This document shows positions 36,756-45,936 of a stretch of 53,611 bases of DNA, piece after piece; the first letter of the stretch is position 1, and each line of letters begins with the position of its first letter. The stretch is taken from positions 1 through 53,611 of the IMG/VR virus record IMGVR_UViG_3300036861_000061. The stretch is one strand, 5' to 3'. The notes under the pieces were generated by a model. It made no database searches and was not told the DNA's origin. It saw only the letters and a program-made list of their open reading frames with translations. The translations under genes were made by a program, and so were the position numbers. The DNA is from a virus.

Positions 36756-37493
36756 TCACCCCCCACCGGCCATTGCACGCCTAATTCGTGCTGCGGCTGC
36801 TTCAGTAGCAACTTCAAAGTCTTTAATATTACCAGGCTCTGTATTAGAAGTTCCACCCTGAACAGCAGGTTTAGGTTGTGCTTCTTTCTTCTCAAAGAAA
36901 TTCTTTTCAGTCTCTCCTACCAACTTCTGAAAATCTGCGAAACCCTTTTGAACCATTTCTTCATCAACAGGATAACGAGCCGCTAAAGCACAGATATAAT
37001 TTACATGATCATCAGTAAGATCAGGATAATCCTTCTTAATCTTATCAATTTCACTATTAACCCATGCGGCAGATTGCGCAGCTTGTTCTTGTGTTATACG
37101 TTCCTGTTCTTTTTGAGTTTGTTCCTCTCTCCAAGCTCGAAGTTCTTTAACCTCAGCCTCTAGTGGATCTACATACTCTTCCTCTTCGGGAGACGGTTTA
37201 GTAGTAGTTCCTCCTAGAGCCTCAGTAAGCTCTTCCTCACTCATATTCATATAAGTAAGAAGTTCAGCTAGTTCCTCAGGCTTAACCGTACGAAGATCTA
37301 CGGTATTGTCTCCAACTTGAAGTGCTGAATAAGGTTCCCACTTCTTCTGCTCTTCAGCATTAGTCATGAATTTCTCCTGAACATACTTATCCCAATGTGG
37401 GACAAGTTGTTCAGCAACATCACGATCTACATCTTCAGGAAGGTTATCTAGAAAGTCTTTGTGAAGTTCATTATCATTAGTTTCTTCAGCCAT
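36756..37493 (-). CDS. Capsid scaffolding protein
   Basis: A 245-residue, acidic, helical protein (MAEETNDNELHKDFLDNLPEDVD...), central coiled coil (LEAEVKELRAWREEQTQKEQERITQEQAAQSAAW) and a C-terminal basic helix (FEVATEAAAARIRRAMAGGG) that would bind the capsid. Charge, coiled coil and position immediately before the major capsid gene make scaffold the best call. Confidence 0.8.
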   Translation of the reverse strand: MAEETNDNELHKDFLDNLPEDVDRDVAEQLVPHWDKYVQEKFMTNAEEQKKWEPYSALQVGDNTVDLRTVKPEELAELLTYMNMSEEELTEALGGTTTKPSPEEEEYVDPLEAEVKELRAWREEQTQKEQERITQEQAAQSAAWVNSEIDKIKKDYPDLTDDHVNYICALAARYPVDEEMVQKGFADFQKLVGETEKNFFEKKEAQPKPAVQGGTSNTEPGNIKDFEVATEAAAARIRRAMAGGG

Positions 37494-37858
37494 TACTCAC
37501 TCTTTTCCTTGCCCCCAACCTGCTCCATAAACTTATCATGAGCTTCTTGGAACATTTTTGCAGCATCTTCGTACGTCTTAGGTTGATTCTCTAATCCCCG
37601 AGGCTCTACAGACTTCATATTATATTGTGTTACCTCAGGAGTATCACTGCGACGGTTATAATCAATCGCCTTAGAAGCAGCCTTAGTCCCAGGTGAAGAT
37701 GTTCCATCTTCATAGGCTTCCATACGGGAAAGCTGAATCTTAGCATCTTTAAAAAGTTGCTGAATCTGACGATCACCAGGAGAATAATGACCTTCATGAT
37801 CTTTAAACCATTGATCAATATACTCTAACATTTGTTTAGCTGTTAATTTATCAGCCAT
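37493..37858 (-). CDS. Hypothetical head-operon protein, 121 aa
   Basis: Helical N terminus (MADKLTAKQMLEYIDQWF...), a disordered middle with KAIDYNRRSDTPEVTQYNMKSVEP, and an acidic helical end. It overlaps the scaffold gene by one base, so it may assist head assembly. No family is recognised. Confidence 0.6.
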   Translation of the reverse strand: MADKLTAKQMLEYIDQWFKDHEGHYSPGDRQIQQLFKDAKIQLSRMEAYEDGTSSPGTKAASKAIDYNRRSDTPEVTQYNMKSVEPRGLENQPKTYEDAAKMFQEAHDKFMEQVGGKEKSE

Positions 37859-38051
37859 AATCTATATCTCCAAAAGAACCCATAGGGGTAGATGGAACCT
37901 TTCTATATCCCCCCACACGGGGGGGCTTATTCTTTTTAATTCTTTTCAGTGTTGCCCTATAGGCACGTTGTGCCCTTGCATATTCAGCAACCGTCATAGG
38001 TTTGCTATTACGAATTGCTTCCTTGGTTGCTTGTTCGCCTGGCGTTGGCAT
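37851..38051 (-). CDS. Hypothetical basic protein, 66 aa
   Basis: MPTPGEQATKEAIRNSKPMTVAEYARAQRAYRATLKRIKK with a tail PPRVGGYRKVPSTPMGSFGDIDYG. It overlaps the portal gene by 44 bases and the next gene by eight. Small basic proteins between portal and scaffold are frequent; the role is unknown. Confidence 0.6.
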   Translation of the reverse strand: MPTPGEQATKEAIRNSKPMTVAEYARAQRAYRATLKRIKKNKPPRVGGYRKVPSTPMGSFGDIDYG

Positions 38052-40074
38052 TAGCTTGTATCTTTACTCTCTGTAGTTCAAACATAGCATTTTGAAGATC
38101 CTCTTCGAGTTTTGCCATATGGTTTGCTTGGATCTTCAGTAAGTCTCCGCCCACCCTGGCCTGATCAGAAAGAGTCTCCTGCTGTAGTTGGGTTCTGGCT
38201 GCGTCCTGTCCTCTAGCAGATTCACGTTCCTTGTGCAAGCTTACATGAGCTTGCCATACGGCTTGGACTTGACGCGGTGAGCGGAAAAAGCGGGAAGATT
38301 TCATCTCATCTTCATGCCCCGCGATGTGAGTAGGATCATCATCGTAATCATTTATTGGTAATGGTTGACCATTATATAGGAGTCTATTTTCTCTGTTAAC
38401 TTGAGACTCATCTTTGGCGATATCAGAAAAGAAAGCTTCCAATCCGCCCACTTGATAATCACGTAATACTCTCCTAAGTACTCGTGGATCAAGTGGTTGT
38501 TGTGCATATTGTTGATTCTGAACAAATAGTGTTAATGTGTTAGCGATCGCAGCTTGCTGTGCCGCCTTTGAAGACGGGAACTGAGATCCTGCTTGAACTT
38601 CGACCTGGGTGTTACCCTTAAGAGAAGCTCCCCTAAAACTAATGAAATCATAAGCACTGTCTTCTCCGACAAGGGTCACCATTCTCTCTTCTTGATAATA
38701 TTCTGCAATTAACTTAAGAACCATTTGACCAGAATAACCAAGTGAAGTCTCCATTTCAGTAATAGTTACTCCAAGTCTTGTATCATCTTGCTCCAATAAA
38801 AGATTGATAGCAGCAGCAGCAGTTACTCCTGTTGGAACAGTAGCATTAGAAACCTCATGTTGTCCTGAAATCTCACGTATGGTATTAAGAATTCTATCAA
38901 CGTCCTCACTCACGTAGCGAGGCATCTCGGGAGGTTGTAAATATGATGGTGCAGCATTAGCCATTGTTCCATCATAAAGTACTTCTTCTCCCGGTACACC
39001 AGAATAAAAGACTTGAGCATTACGATCTTTCAGTAATGCAGGATTACCAATACGCTGAGCATTCTGTCGTATTTGAGTCTTAGCCTTATTAAGTTCAATT
39101 TGAGGTTCTCTCAATTGATCTACAAGAGAGGTAGGCCAGAATCTCCCGGGAACTTGTACACCACTGAACATGACGTAAGGTAAACCCTCGTAATGATTGT
39201 CCTCATCCCTAAGGACTTTATCCTTGGCCCATACCACATGGCGTCCCTTAGAGAACTGCGTGTTGGACTTCAACCATAATTCCCTAACCTTGACCCCTTT
39301 GTATGAGGTAGATCCACCCATACGCCAAGCGGGGAAAAATCTACTATCGGAAGGTCCCGCAGAAACTTCAGTATCACCGGAAAGTTCAACATCGAAATGG
39401 GAACGAACATACTCTTCACTTTGAACAACCTCTTCTATAATCCATTCGCAGGAGTCTATATCTTTTGCAAGAGGGTCCGGAAGTATTTCAAAAGGATTTC
39501 TAACTTCTAATGACACCTCACCCTGTGAAATGGTTTTTGTGGAAATTGCCATGCTCGAAGGAACTTGACTCTTATATAAGAGTCGACCATTTTCATCTTG
39601 CATTGGATTCCCATTTGCATCAATTACTACTTCTACTTTCTTTCCAGCACTTCCATCCCAACAGATTTTCCAAAATCCTGCACAGCAGATATCTGCCCAC
39701 ATCAATACATCGAACAATTTCTCTTGCATACATAGATCACGCCATTTACCTTCCATAATTCTCTCAGAGAGTTCAGCAGCAGAAATATCAGCATCATCAC
39801 CCGAGTTTGGAATAGTAGTCCAAACAGGACGTTGCTTAGTTTTTTTGGCCAGACGAGTGAGAATCACTGGCATGATCATATTTTCTGTTACTAATTGAAC
39901 ATGCTCAGGAATTCCTACCGGCTTATCAAGACGACCATGATTCCACCACACCCACTGATCACCCAAGAAATGGGCAAGGTTAAGATACCAGTCAGGTTCA
40001 AATCTAGAACGAATCATTCTAGATTGATCTGCTAATTTATTCAGTGCTGTAGTTGAACCAGTATTAATTCGCAC
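38008..40074 (-). CDS. Portal protein (podovirus type), 688 aa
   Basis: It starts at a GTG overlapping the upstream stop. The N-terminal LNLAHFLGDQWVWWNHGRLDKP, then MILPVI-type helix, YVMFSGVQVPGRFWPTSLVDQLREPQIELNKAKTQIRQNAQRIGNPALL and ILNTIREISGQHEVSNATVPTGVTAAAAINLLLEQDDTRLG match portal proteins of the P22-like/long podovirus group. The C-terminal 100 residues form a long helical barrel (ARGQDAARTQLQQETLSDQARVGGDLLKIQANHMAKLEEDLQNAM). It forms the dodecameric DNA channel. Confidence 0.92.
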   Translation of the reverse strand: MRINTGSTTALNKLADQSRMIRSRFEPDWYLNLAHFLGDQWVWWNHGRLDKPVGIPEHVQLVTENMIMPVILTRLAKKTKQRPVWTTIPNSGDDADISAAELSERIMEGKWRDLCMQEKLFDVLMWADICCAGFWKICWDGSAGKKVEVVIDANGNPMQDENGRLLYKSQVPSSMAISTKTISQGEVSLEVRNPFEILPDPLAKDIDSCEWIIEEVVQSEEYVRSHFDVELSGDTEVSAGPSDSRFFPAWRMGGSTSYKGVKVRELWLKSNTQFSKGRHVVWAKDKVLRDEDNHYEGLPYVMFSGVQVPGRFWPTSLVDQLREPQIELNKAKTQIRQNAQRIGNPALLKDRNAQVFYSGVPGEEVLYDGTMANAAPSYLQPPEMPRYVSEDVDRILNTIREISGQHEVSNATVPTGVTAAAAINLLLEQDDTRLGVTITEMETSLGYSGQMVLKLIAEYYQEERMVTLVGEDSAYDFISFRGASLKGNTQVEVQAGSQFPSSKAAQQAAIANTLTLFVQNQQYAQQPLDPRVLRRVLRDYQVGGLEAFFSDIAKDESQVNRENRLLYNGQPLPINDYDDDPTHIAGHEDEMKSSRFFRSPRQVQAVWQAHVSLHKERESARGQDAARTQLQQETLSDQARVGGDLLKIQANHMAKLEEDLQNAMFELQRVKIQANANARRTSNQGSNS

Positions 40075-40361
40075 TACTTACTCACGTTTGGATTGTCTTC
40101 TACGATAGTACCAACTTGAGCAAACGCATTAGCTAATGCATGTTGTTGCTCATACTCAACTGCTATAACCCTTCGCTCGTCCGAAGATAAGTCTTGAGAG
40201 GGCGATTTTGGGATCGAGATTGGTCGAGCGGGGAACTGGATCAAGGCAAGCAGTCTCTGGCGCTCCTGGGCGTGCTCCTGTCGCTCCTGGACTCCTTCAC
40301 TCAGGCAGACGATGAGCGCCGAACCAAGGAAGATGACTGTAATTGCTAATATATAAATCAT
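40074..40361 (-). CDS. Membrane-anchored coiled-coil protein, 95 aa
   Basis: Residues 2-20 (IYILAITVIFLGSALIVCL) form a membrane anchor, followed by a coiled coil (QERQEHAQERQRLLALI) and an acidic C terminus. It sits directly before the portal gene and overlaps it. Small anchored proteins here may be lysis components (spanin-like) or head accessory factors; neither is proven. Confidence 0.6.
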   Translation of the reverse strand: MIYILAITVIFLGSALIVCLSEGVQERQEHAQERQRLLALIQFPARPISIPKSPSQDLSSDERRVIAVEYEQQHALANAFAQVGTIVEDNPNVSK

Positions 40362-40387
40362 TTATTTATACTAACTATTTAACATTA

Positions 40388-42313
40388 TTAAGGGATGGAT
40401 TGATAACCGGGACTAATATAATTCATACCTGGTTGCCCTACACCACCGCCAGCGGGTACATATGATCCACTGGATGGGACACCATCAATAACGCCCGGCC
40501 AATCGGCTTGTACCGGATATAGCGTGTTAGCCATAGATCGAATATTCGATCGCTTGATATACACATCTTGTAACGTGCGACGTGCCGGCAACGTTAAATA
40601 AGAGGAGGAAGAAATTCCATATGCGGATGCACTGTTAACAGCATCAAACTTCATGAACTCACCATCAATATCCATACGTCGCCAATCCATCGCGTGACCA
40701 GTACCGGACTGTGTGAAAATCCCCTGATATCCATAATCGCCGCTCATCTTGTCAATACGAACCAAGTTTCGAGTTGACGTACCGTAGATCTGAAGCATGT
40801 CGGAGTGGACAGCCAGCGCAGCGTAGACGCCGGTGCCATCCTCCTGGGCCTTGCAGTCCACCCGAGCTACGCTGTCGAAGCGGATGTTCTGCAATGTCAG
40901 GTGCGGCGCATACCAGTAGTCGGTCAGGCTGTTGAGTTGGAAACCATCACCTAGTGAACCACTAAAGCGATGGATGACCCCAGCGGTGATATCAGTCGTA
41001 AAGTTGATTGCCGCCCCACCGCTCGTTGTCGAAAGCTGCAAAGTATCCGTGGCGCGATTGACAACGTAGTACGGATTCCCGGTCACTAAGCCCGCGCCAC
41101 CAGTAATACTATGAAAACCGACCTGTTCATTATTCTGGAACGTATGTCCAGTTGCTGTGATTACATCGGTGGTAGAGTTGCCCGTACAGTTTTTCGGTTC
41201 CGGCGCACTGCCCCTGATCCAAACGCCCTCGCAGAAGATGTTGCCACGGACATTATTGAAAAAGAAAGCCCTCATGGCATTTGCGTCACGCAGTGCTGGC
41301 TGTCCTCGGAAATCTACTTCACCACCACGAATAAAGATCCCACCACCGTTTAAGAATGTCAATGGACCAGCGGTGATCGGTTCATCAAAGATCACCCGAT
41401 ACTTCGTGGTGTTATTGAGTGTCGGGGAACGGTTCGCATTGTTAACATGCAGATCCGTGTAATCCGATAGGTCTGGTGGTTGCCACGACAATAATGGTGA
41501 TGCTGGGAAATATGGAGTTGAGAGTGGCCTACCAGGGTCGCCTGTAACCCTAATCCCACTAGTAGTCTGAAGCTTCGGCTGCTGCCCTGTCGATGCAACC
41601 CAATGCGCGACAATCCTGGCAGCCGACAATTGTGTTGGGTAAAACGCTACTTCATCAATCGTCGAAGAAGTAAAAAGATCAATAGTGCCTCGGTTATTAC
41701 GTGCTCCGATAGTCATTGCGAAACCGAAGTTAGCGAAGTTGCTCGGAGATCCACCACCCGTGGGATTGAACAAAGCAGATACAATCTGACCATCAACAAA
41801 CGCCACCATCAGGTTTCGCGATGCATCAGTTACAACAAAAACAAGATGATGCCACTGCCCATCGTAAATGTTGTTAGTAATATGAAGATTAATACCTTCC
41901 CCACCGGAGTTGTCGCGAATCGAGAAGTGTGTCTTACCAATTGATACCGCAGACAAGTTGTCAGTATTCAAAAGACACTGAACAAGCATTGATGTACCGG
42001 TACTAAGAGTGCCAAACACAGCCTGTTGCAAGGTTGTGGTCGTCTTAATCCAAAACTCCCACGAGGAAGTAGCGACACTCGCTCCCAATGTTCCAAGCGT
42101 GGTAGTGAGAACCCGTTGTGACGAACCCGCTGCAAATGTGACCGCAGTGTCGTTATCCCCAAGTCCAAGCGCCCCTGCAACAGCAAGTGTCGGTGTATTG
42201 ACGTAAGTACCATTATGCGCGCCAACTTGGTCTGTCGCTGTAGTTCCAGAAGGTTCCCCAAGCCGCCAGTATGCGGTCGGAGAGTCCGCGAGAACTTCAC
42301 TGGAATAGCTCAT
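40388..42313 (-). CDS. LamG plus beta-helix tail spike/fibre
   Basis: This 641-residue protein has residues 1-235 as a LamG/concanavalin-like domain (SPTAYWRLGEPSGTTATD, ATSSWEFWIKTTT, DGQWHHLVFVVTDASRN, DEVAFYPTQLSAARI). Residues 270-600 are a Gly/Asn/Ser-rich repeat region compatible with a right-handed beta-helix (RGQPALRDANAMRAFFFNNVRGNIF ...). LamG domains bind carbohydrates; beta-helices in phage spikes bind or cleave glycans. It is probably a receptor-binding spike. Confidence 0.75.
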   Translation of the reverse strand: MSYSSEVLADSPTAYWRLGEPSGTTATDQVGAHNGTYVNTPTLAVAGALGLGDNDTAVTFAAGSSQRVLTTTLGTLGASVATSSWEFWIKTTTTLQQAVFGTLSTGTSMLVQCLLNTDNLSAVSIGKTHFSIRDNSGGEGINLHITNNIYDGQWHHLVFVVTDASRNLMVAFVDGQIVSALFNPTGGGSPSNFANFGFAMTIGARNNRGTIDLFTSSTIDEVAFYPTQLSAARIVAHWVASTGQQPKLQTTSGIRVTGDPGRPLSTPYFPASPLLSWQPPDLSDYTDLHVNNANRSPTLNNTTKYRVIFDEPITAGPLTFLNGGGIFIRGGEVDFRGQPALRDANAMRAFFFNNVRGNIFCEGVWIRGSAPEPKNCTGNSTTDVITATGHTFQNNEQVGFHSITGGAGLVTGNPYYVVNRATDTLQLSTTSGGAAINFTTDITAGVIHRFSGSLGDGFQLNSLTDYWYAPHLTLQNIRFDSVARVDCKAQEDGTGVYAALAVHSDMLQIYGTSTRNLVRIDKMSGDYGYQGIFTQSGTGHAMDWRRMDIDGEFMKFDAVNSASAYGISSSSYLTLPARRTLQDVYIKRSNIRSMANTLYPVQADWPGVIDGVPSSGSYVPAGGGVGQPGMNYISPGYQSIP

Positions 42314-42867
42314 GCGCGTTCAATAAGTACCGTAAGATCAGACCCAGCAACAGAACTGCCGATTTGGTCAATATCGACAGTTACCGCCTGTCCTGCTGCT
42401 ACAGCAGTAATATCGGGAGCAGTAAGTGCACCAATAGTGCTCCCCGCTGTAATTCTCGGTCGATTTGCTTGTGTTGTAAACATACTTGCACCATCAAGAT
42501 TAACATCTACGATCGCGTCTGATCCTGTTGGCGCAGTACCTACTGCGGCGCGAATACTTACAATAATGATAGGAAATGGCCATACTAATTTAGATTGTCC
42601 AGACCCCGGAGTCAACGTGCCAGCAAAACCAACGGTATCAATACCACTACTAATAGTTCTTACTATTGAACTAAAAGTAATTTCACTAGTTGAAGTAGAA
42701 ATACAATATACAGATGAAGGTGTATAAAATGATTGTCCCGATGAAACAGTAGTATATCCAGTAGATGCTAATTGATCTAATGAACCAAGTCTAATATCCC
42801 CTGGTCCAGCATTGGATACTTTTAATCGTTCTGTAATTAAGATAGGATGGTCATTTCTAATTAACAT
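42310..42867 (-). CDS. Fibre/adhesin-like protein, 185 aa
   Basis: A beta-rich Ser/Thr protein. Its C-terminal half (IRAAVGTAPTGSDAIVDVNLDGASMFTTQ ... AVAAGQAVTVDIDQIGSSVAGSDLTVLIER) matches a common phage jelly-roll pattern used in minor tail proteins. It overlaps the spike gene by four bases and is co-expressed with it. Confidence 0.65.
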   Translation of the reverse strand: MLIRNDHPILITERLKVSNAGPGDIRLGSLDQLASTGYTTVSSGQSFYTPSSVYCISTSTSEITFSSIVRTISSGIDTVGFAGTLTPGSGQSKLVWPFPIIIVSIRAAVGTAPTGSDAIVDVNLDGASMFTTQANRPRITAGSTIGALTAPDITAVAAGQAVTVDIDQIGSSVAGSDLTVLIERA

Positions 42868-44372
42868 GATATATCTGAAGTAGGATCAAGTTGTGGTGGT
42901 GCTAGAGTTTCCTCGTTAGAATGTGCTGCTGAGGTTCCAGAATCTTGAGAATCCATACCACCACGGACACAACTCGGGATACCAATATTACCCTTAACTA
43001 ACACAACGTCATCAATGACGCCGCGTCCGGTAAAGCGTAAACGATTACCACTAGAGAAAGTGTTACCAGTTAACGTTGTGCGAAGTGGGACTTTAGGGTC
43101 AGAATTAGAATAAGTACCTGGAACTAGATTAAGTTCTCCAAGGTATATCGTCCAAAATGGCCAAGTATTGACCACATAACCAGCAACATTACCAAAGTTA
43201 TTGTTCTCAACAATTAGATTCAGATTATAACGCTGAGTCAATCCGTTGATTAAAGATGAAACAGTATTTCCTCTAAAAATTGCAATACCAGTCGTGCTAG
43301 GACGAGATGGGATATTACCATTCTGACCAATTTCCCAACAGTGACGTGCACAATTAATGAAGTTATTATTTACAACTTCTGTATAGAGAACACGCTCTTT
43401 GGTCGATACATCATGAGCAAAGCTACCATTAAATGTGTTGTTGGCAATTTTTACTCTCATGCCAACGTACGGGCTCTCGTCGTAAATCGCAAGACCATAG
43501 TCCGCCCCACTACTAACGCCACCAGTGAATTTAAATCCTTCAATAATAAGTCTACGGATGGCACCAATAGTACTCTCACCAGACACAGTACAAGAAAAAC
43601 TAGGACAATGAATTTCAATACATGTCTTAGGAGTACTAGGGTACATGCTCAGTGAACTATAGGTTCCTGCGCCAGCATTAATTGTCACTGAGTCGTTATT
43701 AGCAATAATGCTGCTCAGTGTACTTGGAGTTGCGTTTACTGGCGTACCACCGCACGGAGCAACCCCTGAAGGAGTAAGAGGACACCCATCGGGACCAACT
43801 TGTGTGCCAGCAGGAGTACCAGGACAAGCATCTTGTAGATCAGGTACCCCATCACCATCAGAATCAACCGGAGGAGCATTCTGCTGGATGACTAATTGTG
43901 GAGGAGTTGAACTGGTAGTGGATGACATATTTGTCCAGAGGTCGCCACTCTTAGTTAACTGGAAACAATTAGAACCAGTATGAAGTTTATCAGGTGGGAT
44001 TGTAACTTCCAAGTAGCCAACCGGATCATCCGGGACAGTAGCTAGTACTTCACCAGGACTAGGAACTCTATTGTATGTGGTCGGTAGCCCACCTTCAGAC
44101 CAGAAGCAAGAAGACGCACGTACTTCAAACGATTGGAAAGTATGCCATTCGGAATGAATGCGTAATTTGGCACTATAAATTTGCGCTGGTGCATTCTGGA
44201 AGTATAAAAATGGCCGACGAATCGGATCACCGTCGAGTTGTAGTGGGTTCGTAGGAGATGCATCAAAATGCGTATTAGGTTGGTCACTACGAACGTAAGT
44301 ATCACTCGTAGCATTCTCAGCAAGCGCCGAGGAAGAAAGCAGCAGAAATAAAAATAGGATAAGAAAGATCAT
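42861..44372 (-). CDS. Secreted-type multidomain protein: signal peptide, DNRLRE-like, TSP3 repeat, beta-helix
   Basis: This 503-residue protein begins with a textbook signal peptide (IFLILFLFLLLSSSALAENA). Residues 22-150 resemble the DNRLRE/CBM96 carbohydrate-binding fold (SDTYVRSDQPNTHFDASP ... YLEVTIPPDKL). Residues 168-195 are a thrombospondin type 3 calcium motif (DSDGDGVPDLQDACPGTPAG). The remainder is a parallel beta-helix (LIIEGFKFTGGV, VKIANNTFNGS, IAIFRGNTVSS). A signal peptide is rare in tail proteins. The gene was probably acquired from a bacterial surface protein. Confidence 0.7.
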   Translation of the reverse strand: MIFLILFLFLLLSSSALAENATSDTYVRSDQPNTHFDASPTNPLQLDGDPIRRPFLYFQNAPAQIYSAKLRIHSEWHTFQSFEVRASSCFWSEGGLPTTYNRVPSPGEVLATVPDDPVGYLEVTIPPDKLHTGSNCFQLTKSGDLWTNMSSTTSSTPPQLVIQQNAPPVDSDGDGVPDLQDACPGTPAGTQVGPDGCPLTPSGVAPCGGTPVNATPSTLSSIIANNDSVTINAGAGTYSSLSMYPSTPKTCIEIHCPSFSCTVSGESTIGAIRRLIIEGFKFTGGVSSGADYGLAIYDESPYVGMRVKIANNTFNGSFAHDVSTKERVLYTEVVNNNFINCARHCWEIGQNGNIPSRPSTTGIAIFRGNTVSSLINGLTQRYNLNLIVENNNFGNVAGYVVNTWPFWTIYLGELNLVPGTYSNSDPKVPLRTTLTGNTFSSGNRLRFTGRGVIDDVVLVKGNIGIPSCVRGGMDSQDSGTSAAHSNEETLAPPQLDPTSDISC

Positions 44373-45181
44373 TGATCTAACACGACTCGAACGAGATATC
44401 CTCTATGATAATAGGTTACAACCCTCGGTCCTGGCGGTTCTACTGGTGGTGCAGGATCGGGGAATGTTATTAGAATAAGTTGTGAAGGTAGTTGCCAAGC
44501 TTTATATGTTACATTTCGCAGCGGTGTAATTGCTGGGAATTGGGGTGGTAATGGATCAGGTACTATAACAAAAGTGTTAGGCTTAGGTTGATAGAACTTA
44601 TAACCTGGTACACTTTGTAGTGGGAAGATAGCCGGTTGTTCAAAGATATCTGGTATTACCAGAATAGTCTTTGGACTGACTAGAAACGGCTTTATCTGAG
44701 AAACAACCAGCGGAGATATCGCTGGAACTTCTACATCCGGTGTTATAAAGAAAACTTCAGGTACCGGCTGATAAGCCTTCTTTATTTCTGGTATCTTTGT
44801 AAATAACGCTGGTGTGTCTTGGAATCCTCCGAGATTCTCTTGAGTAAATAGAACCTGAGAAGAAGGTTGATAAACCTTATATAACTTTCCCTGTAACGGG
44901 AATATTGCAGGTACATCAGGTACTGGATCAGGTGTTACTAAGAAAGTCTGTGGTTGAGGCTGATATCCCTTTTTGGTTGGGAGTCCCGCAACTGGGGCTA
45001 TAGCGGGTATATCTAGAACTGCATCAGCAATAATAAAGTAAATCTTAGGTGATGTTAAATAGACCTTACTTTTGGGAGTGTGGACTATTAATCCAGATGG
45101 AAATTGTCCTTCAAGATAAATTCCCTGCGGACCAAGTGGTGTCTGTACAGTCTTGACACCGATTACAGGAAGGAATGGCAC
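44369..45181 (-). CDS. Tandem-repeat (YQP...P..FP/ISPL) protein, 270 aa, GTG start
   Basis: Six or so units of about 38 residues: (K/A)xYQP(K/V/Q)P(N/E/Q)xF(V/F)(I/V)(V/T)PD(P/V)x(V/P)P(A)I(S/F)PL. Examples are GYQPQPQTFLVTPDPVPDVP and AYQPVPEVFFITPDVEVP. It is proline-rich with one strand per unit and may form a stalk or beta-solenoid. It starts at a GTG three bases after the upstream stop. Confidence 0.65.
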   Translation of the reverse strand: MPFLPVIGVKTVQTPLGPQGIYLEGQFPSGLIVHTPKSKVYLTSPKIYFIIADAVLDIPAIAPVAGLPTKKGYQPQPQTFLVTPDPVPDVPAIFPLQGKLYKVYQPSSQVLFTQENLGGFQDTPALFTKIPEIKKAYQPVPEVFFITPDVEVPAISPLVVSQIKPFLVSPKTILVIPDIFEQPAIFPLQSVPGYKFYQPKPNTFVIVPDPLPPQFPAITPLRNVTYKAWQLPSQLILITFPDPAPPVEPPGPRVVTYYHRGYLVRVVLDQ

Positions 45182-45184
45182 TAT

Positions 45185-45373
45185 TTACTGTGCGTGGACT
45201 TGTGTGTCAACTACAAATACAACACTATAGATGTCACCAAGATTAATAAGATTAGGAGCAGCCTTAATAGCGTCTGTCATTTGAACAGCAAGATAACCTT
45301 CAACAATTTGACTACCCGCAACAACTAATGAGAATCTGGCTCCTCCATTCAAAGGTTGAAGATTGACAGGCAT
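45185..45373 (-). CDS. Fibre-associated protein, 62 aa
   Basis: Called from the ATG at 45373 (GGAG upstream); longer in-frame starts overlap the upstream gene. MPVNLQPLNGGARFSLVVAG... is a beta-rich small protein with NLGDIYSVVFVVDTQVHAQ at its end. It is probably a minor tail or fibre subunit. Confidence 0.6.
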   Translation of the reverse strand: MPVNLQPLNGGARFSLVVAGSQIVEGYLAVQMTDAIKAAPNLINLGDIYSVVFVVDTQVHAQ

Positions 45374-45383
45374 TAGTTCTCCA

Positions 45384-45935
45384 TTAGTTAGGACGTGACA
45401 TATTAACCCACTGAGTTGTGAAAGACCCAGCGACACTCAACGTCTTCTGCATTGAGAAGTAGTTAATAATGGTATGGTCAAAAGCACCAGATGTACCACC
45501 AAATGTAACCTGTAATCCTGAGTTAGCAGTTGCAGCCACACCACCAGAGAGAAAGAATCCAGTCCCTTTCATAGTAGCGTTTGCACCAACAGCACCAGTT
45601 GTTAGAACGGTTACCACAAACCTCATAAACCAGGGACCAGACAGTGACGAAACTGGCGCTGTCTGAGCAATAGAAGCACCAAGAGGAGTAGCGCCAACTG
45701 CTGTTGCACTCGTTCCAACGAACGGACTAATGGTTAACGCACCAGTAGCAGCAGTAGTAATCAATCCACCGGCTTCAATAATATATACCTTGCCTGGAAC
45801 AGCATCATAAGCAGGTATGGGTGTATATCTACCAGGCTGCCACATAAGAACAGCAGTAGTTGCTACATCTGCTGCTAGCGGGTCGGTGATCGCTGCTTCA
45901 CAAACTCCACCATCTTCTAAATATTGTCGTGCCAT
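45384..45935 (-). CDS. Fibre-like protein, 183 aa
   Basis: It has MARQYLEDGGVCEAAITDP, then Gly/Ala/Thr-rich strands (KVYIIEAGGLITTAATGALTISPFVGTS ... WFMRFVVTVLTTGAVGANATMKGTGFF), an eight-strand jelly-roll-like composition frequent in phage minor tail proteins. It belongs to the run of small fibre genes at 45.2-49.4 kb. Confidence 0.6.
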   Translation of the reverse strand: MARQYLEDGGVCEAAITDPLAADVATTAVLMWQPGRYTPIPAYDAVPGKVYIIEAGGLITTAATGALTISPFVGTSATAVGATPLGASIAQTAPVSSLSGPWFMRFVVTVLTTGAVGANATMKGTGFFLSGGVAATANSGLQVTFGGTSGAFDHTIINYFSMQKTLSVAGSFTTQWVNMSRPN

Positions 45936-45936
45936 A

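Noticed and set aside
42215-42727. 170-codon + strand ORF in the fibre region
   Set aside because: It is a mirror frame of two good fibre genes, without start signals or recognisable motifs.
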